Below, one piece after another: positions 8,638-16,465 of a DNA stretch of 64,000 nt. The position numbers and the translations under genes are program-made. Numbering within the stretch: the first letter of the stretch is position 1; each line of letters starts with the position of its first letter. Below the pieces are notes generated by a model. The model was not told the DNA's origin and searched no databases. It saw only the letters and a program-made list of their open reading frames with translations. This DNA is from Fibrobacter succinogenes (GTDB taxonomy: Bacteria; Fibrobacterota; Fibrobacteria; Fibrobacterales; Fibrobacteraceae). The stretch is taken from the NCBI GenBank assembly GCA_902768715.1, contig CACXMH010000002.1:1-64000 (forward strand), written 5' to 3'.

Positions 8638-9456
8638 ATGGATTTATTGGTGGGTCGAATTCCTTTTTTGGTCTGTGCGCCGTTCTTTCACGGCTTTTTG
8701 GGCCGTGAGCAGGAATTCCCCCGCGTGCGTTTTGTAGATGGTCCGCCCAGCAAGCACAGCAGGGGGCTTAGGGAGGGCGCGATTCATTTGTCCCCAGCCT
8801 CTTCGATCACCTTTGCCCAGAAACCGGGCGCCTTTGTCTTGTCGCCCAGGCTTTGTACCTCCTGCTCCTTCGAGGTCCGTTCCGTAAAGCTTTTTTCCAG
8901 GTTTCCCATCGAAGACCTTGACGGCAAGACGGTGCGGCTTACCTCCCAGAGCCAGACCTCGGTGGCCCTGCTGAAGATTCTGCTTTCGGAACGATTCCGG
9001 GTGCGTGCCGAATATACCGGCGGCCTTGCCGCCGAAGCCACCGACGATGCCTGCCTCCTTATAGGTGACCTGGCTCTAGAAGAAGCGGAACGCGGTCGGT
9101 TCCCCCTCAGTTACGATTTGGGAACTTTGTGGCAGGACTGGCAGGGCATGCCTTTTGTATTTGGGGCGTGGATTATCGAGAAGTCGGCTTTAAAAACCGA
9201 GCTTCGGCCCGTCCTGGAGCAATACTTACAAGAAACGGAAAAAAGCGTAGAGTCTTTCCGAGCCGACCCCGCTGCCGCCCTTGCCCGCTGGATTTCCAGA
9301 TTTCCTGCAAATCTGGAAATGAATAAACTTTTGGATTACTATAAAATTATAGATTATCATTTTACAGACGAACGGAAAAAATCCCTGGAGTGCTTTTTCG
9401 GGTATGCCGCAAAACTTGGCCTGGTCGAAAAGTCGCCTGCCTTGGAATTTTTATAG
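8638..9456 (+). CDS. mqnA: MqnA-like protein (chorismate dehydratase, futalosine menaquinone pathway)
   Basis: 272 residues, periplasmic-binding-protein-like fold without a signal peptide. Family signatures are GRIPFLVCAPFFH at the start, LSPASSITFA, the SQSQTSVALLKILL phosphate-loop-like serine/threonine cluster, LIGDLAL, and YDLGTLWQDWQGMPFVFGAW. MqnA converts chorismate to 3-enolpyruvylbenzoate, the first committed step of futalosine-dependent menaquinone synthesis. Its presence fits an anaerobe using menaquinone for fumarate respiration. It is followed nine bases later by a diguanylate cyclase. The family also contains MqnD-like proteins, but the motif order fits MqnA better. Confidence 0.8.
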   Translation: MDLLVGRIPFLVCAPFFHGFLGREQEFPRVRFVDGPPSKHSRGLREGAIHLSPASSITFAQKPGAFVLSPRLCTSCSFEVRSVKLFSRFPIEDLDGKTVRLTSQSQTSVALLKILLSERFRVRAEYTGGLAAEATDDACLLIGDLALEEAERGRFPLSYDLGTLWQDWQGMPFVFGAWIIEKSALKTELRPVLEQYLQETEKSVESFRADPAAALARWISRFPANLEMNKLLDYYKIIDYHFTDERKKSLECFFGYAAKLGLVEKSPALEFL

Positions 9457-9465
9457 GGGAGTACA

Positions 9466-10332
9466 ATGATCGAAGAAAAAATCCTTATTGTAGATGACAG
9501 TGCCGAAATCCTGAAAAAGAACTGGGAACTGTTGACCCAGGTGGGTTACAAGGTGATATCCGCCACCTCCGGCGAAGAGGCTTTAGCCCTCCTGGAAAAG
9601 GACACCTTCGACCTGGTGCTCCTGGACATCAACATGCCGAGCCTGAACGGCTACGAGGTGTGCCTGCGTATTCGTGAGGGGCATGCCCTGGATGACCTGC
9701 CCATCATTTTCCTTACCAGCCGCGAAGACCCGGACAGCATTACCAAGGGGTTTCATGCAGGAGCTTCCGACTTTGTGGGTAAGCATTCTCCTACTGAAAT
9801 TCTTTTGGCACGTATCAACGTGCATATCCGGCTTTGCCGCACCCTCAAGTACCTGCGCGACATTTCCCTCACCGACGACTTGACCCAGAGTTACAACCGC
9901 AGACACGCCATTTACACCCTGCGCGAATGGTTCTCCCGCAGCAAGCGCTATGGAACGCATTTCTCCATGGTTTATTTTGACCTGAATGGCCTCAAGGCGG
10001 TGAACGACAAGTTCGGGCACCAGGCGGGAGATTTGTTGCTCCGGGCCGTGGTCAAGGCCTGCAAGGACCTGCTTCGTGAATCCGACGTGCTGTTCCGTAT
10101 GGGCGGCGACGAGTTCATGGTTCTCTGCCCCGATACCGACAGGGCGGGAGCGTTAATTTGTGCAGAACGCATGCAAAAGGCGGTGGGCGACATCACCATC
10201 GTAGATCAGAAGGTCTCCTTTGCCTACGGCATCGCCTATTCCGGCGAGGTCTATAAGGACATGGACGAGATGCTCCACAGCGCCGACGCCTCCATGTACG
10301 AGTGCAAAAAGAAGATGCACGCCGGACGGTAA
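9466..10332 (+). CDS. Response regulator with GGDEF diguanylate cyclase output
   Basis: 288 residues. The receiver domain (1-125) has acidic residues D10/D11, phospho-acceptor D54 in LVLLDINMP, the switch threonine/serine in FLTSRED and a lysine near 106. The GGDEF domain (about 130-288) has FDLNGLKAVNDKFGH, an intact GGDEF at 213-217 and an inhibitory I-site RESD five residues upstream (204-207). It should therefore make cyclic di-GMP under phosphorylation control with product inhibition. No histidine kinase is adjacent. GGGGAG precedes the ATG. Confidence 0.92.
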   Translation: MIEEKILIVDDSAEILKKNWELLTQVGYKVISATSGEEALALLEKDTFDLVLLDINMPSLNGYEVCLRIREGHALDDLPIIFLTSREDPDSITKGFHAGASDFVGKHSPTEILLARINVHIRLCRTLKYLRDISLTDDLTQSYNRRHAIYTLREWFSRSKRYGTHFSMVYFDLNGLKAVNDKFGHQAGDLLLRAVVKACKDLLRESDVLFRMGGDEFMVLCPDTDRAGALICAERMQKAVGDITIVDQKVSFAYGIAYSGEVYKDMDEMLHSADASMYECKKKMHAGR

Positions 10333-10633
10333 CCCCTTCCCTCGTCTTCCCTCGTCATCCTCGCCCATTCGGCCTTGCTCAGGGCAGGCTCCGGCGAGGA
10401 TCCGCTTGCACCCTTCCAGCGGATGTTCGCCTTGGTTCGACTTCGCTCACCACAGGTCGCGAACATGACGAACGGCCTAAAATTGTAAAAATAATTTTAC
10501 ATAACATCTCGAAGATGTGATTCCGGGCAATTTTTCGGCATTCCCTACAAAAAACTTACTTTTTCTGGGGCTTTTTTCCTACATTTCCGACCATAGGAAC
10601 AAGGACTCCCTAGTCCAAAACAAGGAGAACAAT
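10333..10633. repeat. Gene-poor spacer with two nested REP-like palindromes and the FISUMP operon promoter region
   Basis: At 10354-10402 the stem ATCCTCGCC/GGCGAGGAT encloses a secondary insert (CTCAGGGCAGGCTCC) that recurs at 45013-45030. At 10420-10471 the stem GGATGTTCGC/GCGAACATGACG encloses a GTTCGACTTCGCTCACCAC-type loop. The remaining 160 bp are AT-richer and must hold the promoter of the lipoprotein operon; AAGGAGAA lies at 10622-10629. Confidence 0.6.
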
Positions 10634-12541
10634 ATGAAGAAACGGCTCTTGGCCATGAGCCTTGCCGCGGGGTTTACGGTTCTTATGACCGCCTGCGGTG
10701 ACGAGACGACCAATACGGATATTATAAAGGCAGAGACCTTTGCTACGGAAGACTCCCTGCCGGACTGTAACAAGGCCTTTGCAGGCAAGTTTGCGACGGT
10801 TGCCGACAAGAAGCAGATTTTGATTTGTGCCCAGGACGGGAGCAGCTTTGACTGGCTCCCTGTGGCAGCATCTGTTCAGTCCGCCACCGATAGTTCGAGC
10901 AAAAAGACCGAGGGTTGCACCGCCAAGGCCCTTGAAGACGGCAGTGGTGTCGAGGTCCTCTGCAACGGCAAGTCCGTGGCTGTGGTCAAGAACGGCGCCA
11001 AGGGCGAACAGGGCCAGAAGGGAGCCGACGGCGAAGACGGCGAAGACGGCAAGAAGGGTTCCGAAGGCAATCTGGGTGCACCTGGTAAGGACTTCAAGCT
11101 GGATTCCACCTATTGCTCCGCCAAGGACTACGGCTACGGTACAATCATCTACGATTGTAACGGGCGTATATACCCCGTGAATGTGTCAGGTGAGGGGTCT
11201 GCCTATACCCAGCCTTGGAAGGCGATATCGATAGATGAGTACTTTTACGATAAATGGGATAGCGATATAGGTTATTTTGAGGGCGTTCATCTGGAAAGTG
11301 CGGCCGCTGGCACAAGCCAGGGTAAGATTGCCCGCTGGGAAGGGGACAGTACCTGGGATTACACCATGTCATATGAGACGTTTGCAAGGAACTTTGCCAT
11401 TGGGGGCAAGGCGACGCTGACCGTGAGTCAGGGGGCTACCCAATATGAGTATGCTGAAGTAGAACCCCTGGTTGGTGCGGCCTTGGAGTTCTATGGTTCA
11501 GAAAGCTTGTTTGACTGGCGCGGTATTTGCCTGGCCTACACCGCCACGGATTCTATGCAGATTGTTGTCCGCAATTCTGAAGGCCGGATTGCCCGTGCGT
11601 CTCTCGCCCCTGCTGCAGACAACACCGTGGCCGACATCCTTGTCACCGAGTTTGTTCCCGACAGCGAAAGTGTTGATTTGGGCGACATTATGAACGATGC
11701 CGAGTACATCTACGTCAAGGCGGTGGGTAGCCTTGAGGCAGGCACCTATGAGAACACCTTTGCCATCTATGAATTTGGCGCCTACGGCCAGTGTTCTAAT
11801 GAAGTTACCGGTTTGGGTATCAAGGCTGCCATCTTGGAAGCCAGGGGCGAGGCAACGCCTGACTTGGAAGATGGTCGAATTGACCCGACAGACCCGGAAA
11901 TCTACAAGACGGTGAAAATCGGCAACCAGGTGTGGATGGCGGAGAACCTGCGGATACCTTATGGTTACTTGTCTGCCGAGACGGATGAGGATCCTGATGT
12001 TGTAACCGGCGAGAAAATGGCATACTGCCCGACGGATCCCGATGAGCTGGCCGCTAAGGGGTGCCTCTATACCTGGGCTGCCGCTATGGATAGCGCCGCA
12101 CAGCTCAGTGGCAAGACTAGTACGGATCCGGGCTACAATGTGTGTGGTAATGGCGTGAGTTGCACCGCCGAGGCCCCCGTGCAGGGCATCTGCCCCGAGG
12201 GCTGGCACCTGCCCAGTAAGGATGAAATTGATACGCTGTTGAACATTGCCTCTTATGGCGGTGAATACGAGCAAATGAGATTTTTGGCCTTGGCTGGGGA
12301 TACGGCGAATGGCCTCAATTGGCTTGGGTTCTCATCCATTGCGACGGGTATCTGGGACGCCGATGCTTCTCAAATCAATTTTACTGGAACCTCCTATTTT
12401 AGGCTTTCTAGCCAGACAGGAACCTTTCCGATGTTTATGCTGATAAGTACGGATGATGGAGAGGTTTCAGTCAACGAAGCCGGCTGGGGTGCTGAAAATA
12501 TGATGTCTGTCCGTTGCATCAAGGACCAGGTTGAGGAATAA
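10634..12541 (+). CDS. FISUMP-domain lipoprotein 1 with collagen-like segment
   Basis: 635 residues. A lipoprotein signal ends at Cys21 (VLMTAC). A short collagen-like Gly-X-Y stretch (about 122-155, GAKGEQGQKGADGEDGEDG and onward) is followed by a unique central domain. The C-terminal Fibrobacter succinogenes major paralogous domain (about 413-635) has the hallmarks YKTVKIGNQVWMAENL, CLYTWAAAMD, GICPEGWHLPS and a final VRCIKD. The ATG at 10634 follows AAGGAG; the longer open frame to 10517 lacks a signal. The role is unknown and a surface-adhesive or binding role is plausible. First gene of a three-gene paralogous operon. Confidence 0.87.
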   Translation: MKKRLLAMSLAAGFTVLMTACGDETTNTDIIKAETFATEDSLPDCNKAFAGKFATVADKKQILICAQDGSSFDWLPVAASVQSATDSSSKKTEGCTAKALEDGSGVEVLCNGKSVAVVKNGAKGEQGQKGADGEDGEDGKKGSEGNLGAPGKDFKLDSTYCSAKDYGYGTIIYDCNGRIYPVNVSGEGSAYTQPWKAISIDEYFYDKWDSDIGYFEGVHLESAAAGTSQGKIARWEGDSTWDYTMSYETFARNFAIGGKATLTVSQGATQYEYAEVEPLVGAALEFYGSESLFDWRGICLAYTATDSMQIVVRNSEGRIARASLAPAADNTVADILVTEFVPDSESVDLGDIMNDAEYIYVKAVGSLEAGTYENTFAIYEFGAYGQCSNEVTGLGIKAAILEARGEATPDLEDGRIDPTDPEIYKTVKIGNQVWMAENLRIPYGYLSAETDEDPDVVTGEKMAYCPTDPDELAAKGCLYTWAAAMDSAAQLSGKTSTDPGYNVCGNGVSCTAEAPVQGICPEGWHLPSKDEIDTLLNIASYGGEYEQMRFLALAGDTANGLNWLGFSSIATGIWDADASQINFTGTSYFRLSSQTGTFPMFMLISTDDGEVSVNEAGWGAENMMSVRCIKDQVEE

Positions 12542-12554
12542 GGAGGGCTAAACA

Positions 12555-14489
12555 ATGAAAAAGTTTACTATGAAAAATCCTATTATGTCATCCTGGAGCA
12601 AGCGTAGCGCTGCGATAGGATCTATGTTGGCCCTTGCCTTCCTCTTCGGCGCCTGTGGCGATGATGTTACCAACGACAGCGTGGTCAAGGCAGAATCCTT
12701 CGCCGATAAGGCCAACCTGCCCAGCTGTAGCGAAAAGTATGAGGGCATGTTTGCCACAATCCCCTCTAAGGGCGAAATCTATTTCTGCACACAGAAAAAG
12801 TGGCAGCCTGTTGTGAGTGGAACATCCGCCGACGGCAAGGGTGCTGAGGTGGAAATGCCAACTTGCTCCACCGTCGAGCTTGCCGACAAGAGCGGCTTCA
12901 AGGTGGTCTGCGGCGGCGATTCTGTGGCGGTAGTCAAGAACGGCGCCAAGGGCGAACAGGGCGACAAGGGTGACGATGGCGACCCCGGTTCTAAGGGGTC
13001 GGAAGGTGACCCCGGTCCTAAGGGTAAACCCGGCAAGGACCTTACTCTGGATTCGAGCCTTTGCGTAACCCGGTATTATGGCTATGATGTGATTATCTTC
13101 GAGTGTGGTGATTCTACCTACTCGGTGAACATTCAGAATTATAGCAGCTATAAGCTCGATACGTGGTATCCAAGCAAAATGGACGACGTTGTGTATGATG
13201 TAGATGGAAATGATGATATAAACATGTACGTAGTTGCTCACGAAAGTGGCGCTGCAGCCAAGGGTAAAGGTACTCTGGTTCGCTGGCAGGGGGATGAAGC
13301 TTGGAAGTCTCCTATGATAAAGAACTATGGTATTGATGGCTTGGTGAAGAATGAAGCCATCGCGGGCAAGGCCTCTATGGTGGTCGAGGCGAATGCAACG
13401 CCCAATGATACGCTGGGTATCGAACCCTTCGTTGGGCTTTATCTAGAGTATCAATATCATTCCTTTGCTGTTTACGGCGGACTTTGTTTTACCTACACCT
13501 CTGAAACGGCAATGGATGTTGTCGTTTGGCTGAAAAAGGGTAAAACGGCCCGCGTAACGCTTGAACCGGCCTCCGAAAAGACCACGGTGGACATTATGGC
13601 AAGCCAGTTTGTTCCCGATGCCGATACCGTTAGTCTTGATGAAATTATGAAGAGTGCTTGGGAAGTTTATATCGTTCTTGCGGGGGGGCTTGAGGCCGGT
13701 ACCTACGAGAACAACTTTGCCTTCTATGAGATTGGTGGTTTTGGCGGCTGCGGTGTCGAGCGCGAAACTATTGCAGACATCAAGGCAAAGATTCAGGAAG
13801 CCAAAGGCGAAGCGACGCTGGACTTGGAAGATGGTCGAATTGACCCGACAGACCCGGAAATCTACAAGACGGTGAAAATCGGCAACCAGGTGTGGATGGC
13901 CGAGAACCTGCGGATACCTTATGATTACTTGTCTGCCGAGACGGATGACGACCCTGATGTTGTAACCGGCGAGAAAATGGCATACTGCCCGACGGATCCC
14001 GATGAGCTGGCCGCCAAGGGTTGCCTCTATACCTGGGCTGCCGCTATGGACAGTGCCGGAAGGCTTAACGGCAAGACTAGTACGGATCCGGGCTATAATG
14101 TATGCGGTAACGGTATGAATTGCACTGCTGAGGCCCCTGTACAGGGCATCTGCCCCAACGGCTGGCACCTGCCCAGCGATGACGAAATCGATACGTTGCT
14201 AAGCATCGCCTCTTATGGTGAGGAGTACCCGATTATGGCGGAAATTTTGGCCTTGACCGGGGACACTGCGAACGGACTCAACTGGCTCGGGTTCTCGGGG
14301 AACGGCAGGGGGTACACGTATAACTTTACGGATATAGCTGACACTACCTACCTCTACCTGTGGTCTAGTCTTAATGGGGGGGGGGCTGATTATTCAACAA
14401 TGTTATCTATAAACCCCTTCCATATCTATAGTGGTAGTAATGAAAAAGCTTACGGGTATTCTGTCCGTTGCATTAAGGACGCGGAATAA
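12555..14489 (+). CDS. FISUMP-domain lipoprotein 2 with collagen-like segment
   Basis: 644 residues, same architecture as its upstream neighbour: lipobox cysteine near residue 34 (FLFGAC), collagen-like GDKGDDGDPGSKGSEGDPG region near 135-160, a divergent middle, and a FISUMP domain from about residue 420. The DNA encoding the start of the FISUMP domain (about 13814-14100) is almost identical to 11854-12140 in gene 1, whereas the middle is very different. The first 30 codons and the Shine-Dalgarno are almost identical to those of gene 3. This mosaic suggests gene conversion or domain shuffling. A run of eight G near 14380 could be slippage-prone. Confidence 0.87.
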   Translation: MKKFTMKNPIMSSWSKRSAAIGSMLALAFLFGACGDDVTNDSVVKAESFADKANLPSCSEKYEGMFATIPSKGEIYFCTQKKWQPVVSGTSADGKGAEVEMPTCSTVELADKSGFKVVCGGDSVAVVKNGAKGEQGDKGDDGDPGSKGSEGDPGPKGKPGKDLTLDSSLCVTRYYGYDVIIFECGDSTYSVNIQNYSSYKLDTWYPSKMDDVVYDVDGNDDINMYVVAHESGAAAKGKGTLVRWQGDEAWKSPMIKNYGIDGLVKNEAIAGKASMVVEANATPNDTLGIEPFVGLYLEYQYHSFAVYGGLCFTYTSETAMDVVVWLKKGKTARVTLEPASEKTTVDIMASQFVPDADTVSLDEIMKSAWEVYIVLAGGLEAGTYENNFAFYEIGGFGGCGVERETIADIKAKIQEAKGEATLDLEDGRIDPTDPEIYKTVKIGNQVWMAENLRIPYDYLSAETDDDPDVVTGEKMAYCPTDPDELAAKGCLYTWAAAMDSAGRLNGKTSTDPGYNVCGNGMNCTAEAPVQGICPNGWHLPSDDEIDTLLSIASYGEEYPIMAEILALTGDTANGLNWLGFSGNGRGYTYNFTDIADTTYLYLWSSLNGGGADYSTMLSINPFHIYSGSNEKAYGYSVRCIKDAE

Positions 14490-14502
14490 GGAGGGCTAAA
14501 CA

Positions 14503-16359
14503 ATGAAAAAGATTACTATGAAAAATCCTATTATGTCATCCTGGAGCAAGCGTAGCGCTGCGATAGGATCTATGTTGGCCCTTACCTTCTTCGCTGCTTG
14601 CGGCGACGACGTCACCGACAATGACCCGGTAACCACTCAGGGCTACGAAAGCGAAGAGGCTTTCCCCAAGTGCGATGCCGATTACGAGGGCTATTTTGCC
14701 ACCCTGCTTTCTAGCCAGGATGTCTATATATGCACGGCCAAGAACTGGGTGAACATCAGCAAGGCTGGCAGCAATGCGGGCACCTCTAGCAAGGCCAGCT
14801 GCACAGCCGAAGAACTCTCTGACGGTACAGGCGTTGAAATCACCTGCAACGGCAAAAAGAGCGTGCTGCAGTACGGCAAGCAGGGCGCCCAGGGTGACCC
14901 CGGCAAGGCCGGTTCCAATGCCGAAAACGGCAAGGCGGGTGAACCAGGTGGCAAGGGTAAGGATGGCGATGACGCTGTACCCGATGCGGATCGCTGCTTT
15001 GTCAAGTACGAGGTGGGTGACGTGGTGCTCTTCGAGTGCGGCGACTCCACTTATGTGCGGAGTATGGATAGATATACCCAGTATTATGGTACATGGGATA
15101 GCTGGAAAGCTTATACCTCTACTGGTTCCAAATACAACAGTGTCTGGGGTCCTTCTGACACCCTTAAATCCTTTTATAACAACCGCTTTGGCAGTGGCGC
15201 AACAGGTTCGCTTGTTCGTTTCGAAGGGGATGATTCTTGGGAAAGCCCCTCTCTTGTTGCACGGCAGGACTTTGTTATAAACAAGGGCTTTGCCGGTACG
15301 GCAACGGTTAATATTACTGAGGCTCAGGAAATTACCGCTGATAAGTATAGACCTTTTGTTGGAATACGAATGCCTTTCTATTCTGCTCAAAAGATTTCCG
15401 ATATTGCACAGGGTGGTGGATTCTGTCTTACCTATTCTTCGGATAGCGTTATGGCGCTGCTGTTGAAGGGAGATTCCGGCTACGTCAAGGCAGAAATCCC
15501 CGCTACAGAAAATGGTGCGGAATCCGTCGTGGACATTTCTATCGATGACTTTAAACCCGTTACTGACAGCGTGAATGTGCAGGCAGTTATGGGAGCCGTG
15601 GATACGGTTTACATTGAAGTTGTTGGTGGAGAGGCTGTCGGAACATATAGCAACAAGTTTGGTTTATACCAGTTTGGTAGCTATGGGTCGTGCAATGGGC
15701 AGACGTACAGCAAGTCAGCTTGGAAGACTTATATAGATGGCATAAGGGGCAATGATAGCACGTTCACGGACGTCCGTGACGGTCGTGTTTACAAGACCGT
15801 GACCATTGGCGACCAGACATGGCTTGCCGAGGACCTGAAGTTCAAGTTTAGAGGAAGCGCTACTGATACGAGTATCTGCCTTGGTCAAAGCGTCAATGCG
15901 GATACCTGTGAGACCTATGGACAGCGCTATACATGGCTACAGGCAGTGAACAACCAAGATGGGTGTGTATCGACGAGTACAGCTTGCAGTCCGGCCCTTC
16001 CGGACACGGTGCAGGGTATCTGTCCCAACGGTTGGCACTTGCCCTCTATGAGGGAGTGGGGTAAGATGGTTGTTTTGGTACGTGGTACAACGACCGCGAC
16101 TTACTTTGATAAAATTGCTTTCCTTTCAAGGAGAGGGTATCCAAGTGCCGTGGGCGGAAATGAATCCGGATTGGATCTGGTTATGTACGGCACGGACTGC
16201 TATTGGTGGACTTCGTATGATCAGGCACGTGCATTTAATATAACATCAGGTGCAGTCTACAACGGCGGAGGGAATCCTATTACGGAAGAAAATTACACTG
16301 GATATTCGCGTACCAAAACATATCGTTTCGCCGTCCGTTGTGTAAAGGACGCCGAGTAG
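14503..16359 (+). CDS. FISUMP-domain lipoprotein 3 with short collagen-like segment
   Basis: 618 residues. The signal region matches gene 2 almost base for base, then diverges after the lipobox (cysteine near 33, TFFAAC). A Gly-rich collagen-like part (GAQGDPGKAGSNAENGKAG) lies near 127-155. The C-terminal FISUMP domain (about 425-618) has VYKTVTIGDQTWLAEDL, RYTWLQAV, GICPNGWHLPS and VRCVKDAE, but is more divergent than those of genes 1 and 2. GGAGGG precedes the ATG, 13 bp after the previous stop. A terminator follows, closing the operon. Confidence 0.87.
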   Translation: MKKITMKNPIMSSWSKRSAAIGSMLALTFFAACGDDVTDNDPVTTQGYESEEAFPKCDADYEGYFATLLSSQDVYICTAKNWVNISKAGSNAGTSSKASCTAEELSDGTGVEITCNGKKSVLQYGKQGAQGDPGKAGSNAENGKAGEPGGKGKDGDDAVPDADRCFVKYEVGDVVLFECGDSTYVRSMDRYTQYYGTWDSWKAYTSTGSKYNSVWGPSDTLKSFYNNRFGSGATGSLVRFEGDDSWESPSLVARQDFVINKGFAGTATVNITEAQEITADKYRPFVGIRMPFYSAQKISDIAQGGGFCLTYSSDSVMALLLKGDSGYVKAEIPATENGAESVVDISIDDFKPVTDSVNVQAVMGAVDTVYIEVVGGEAVGTYSNKFGLYQFGSYGSCNGQTYSKSAWKTYIDGIRGNDSTFTDVRDGRVYKTVTIGDQTWLAEDLKFKFRGSATDTSICLGQSVNADTCETYGQRYTWLQAVNNQDGCVSTSTACSPALPDTVQGICPNGWHLPSMREWGKMVVLVRGTTTATYFDKIAFLSRRGYPSAVGGNESGLDLVMYGTDCYWWTSYDQARAFNITSGAVYNGGGNPITEENYTGYSRTKTYRFAVRCVKDAE

Positions 16360-16385
16360 CGAATAACCGCACCGAATCTTAAATC

Positions 16386-16421
16386 AAAAAAGAGACCGTG
16401 AAAACGGCCTCTTTTTTTGTC
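16386..16421 (+). terminator. Terminator of the FISUMP lipoprotein operon
   Basis: The stem AGAGACCGT/ACGGCCTCT (one mismatch) with a GAAA-like loop is followed by seven T. Confidence 0.8.
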
Positions 16422-16465
16422 TGGCAAAAGTTATCGCTGTTATTTTTTTATGGTCATCGGTTAAT

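Noticed and set aside
12588-13241. Antisense gene in FISUMP lipoprotein 2
   Set aside because: Hydrophobic-looking shadow frame that shares its sequence with the mirrored frame in gene 3; explained by the duplicated coding sequence.
10634-16359. Prophage tail-fibre cluster because of collagen-like repeats
   Set aside because: Each protein has a lipoprotein signal and a FISUMP domain; no phage structural or lysis genes are nearby.
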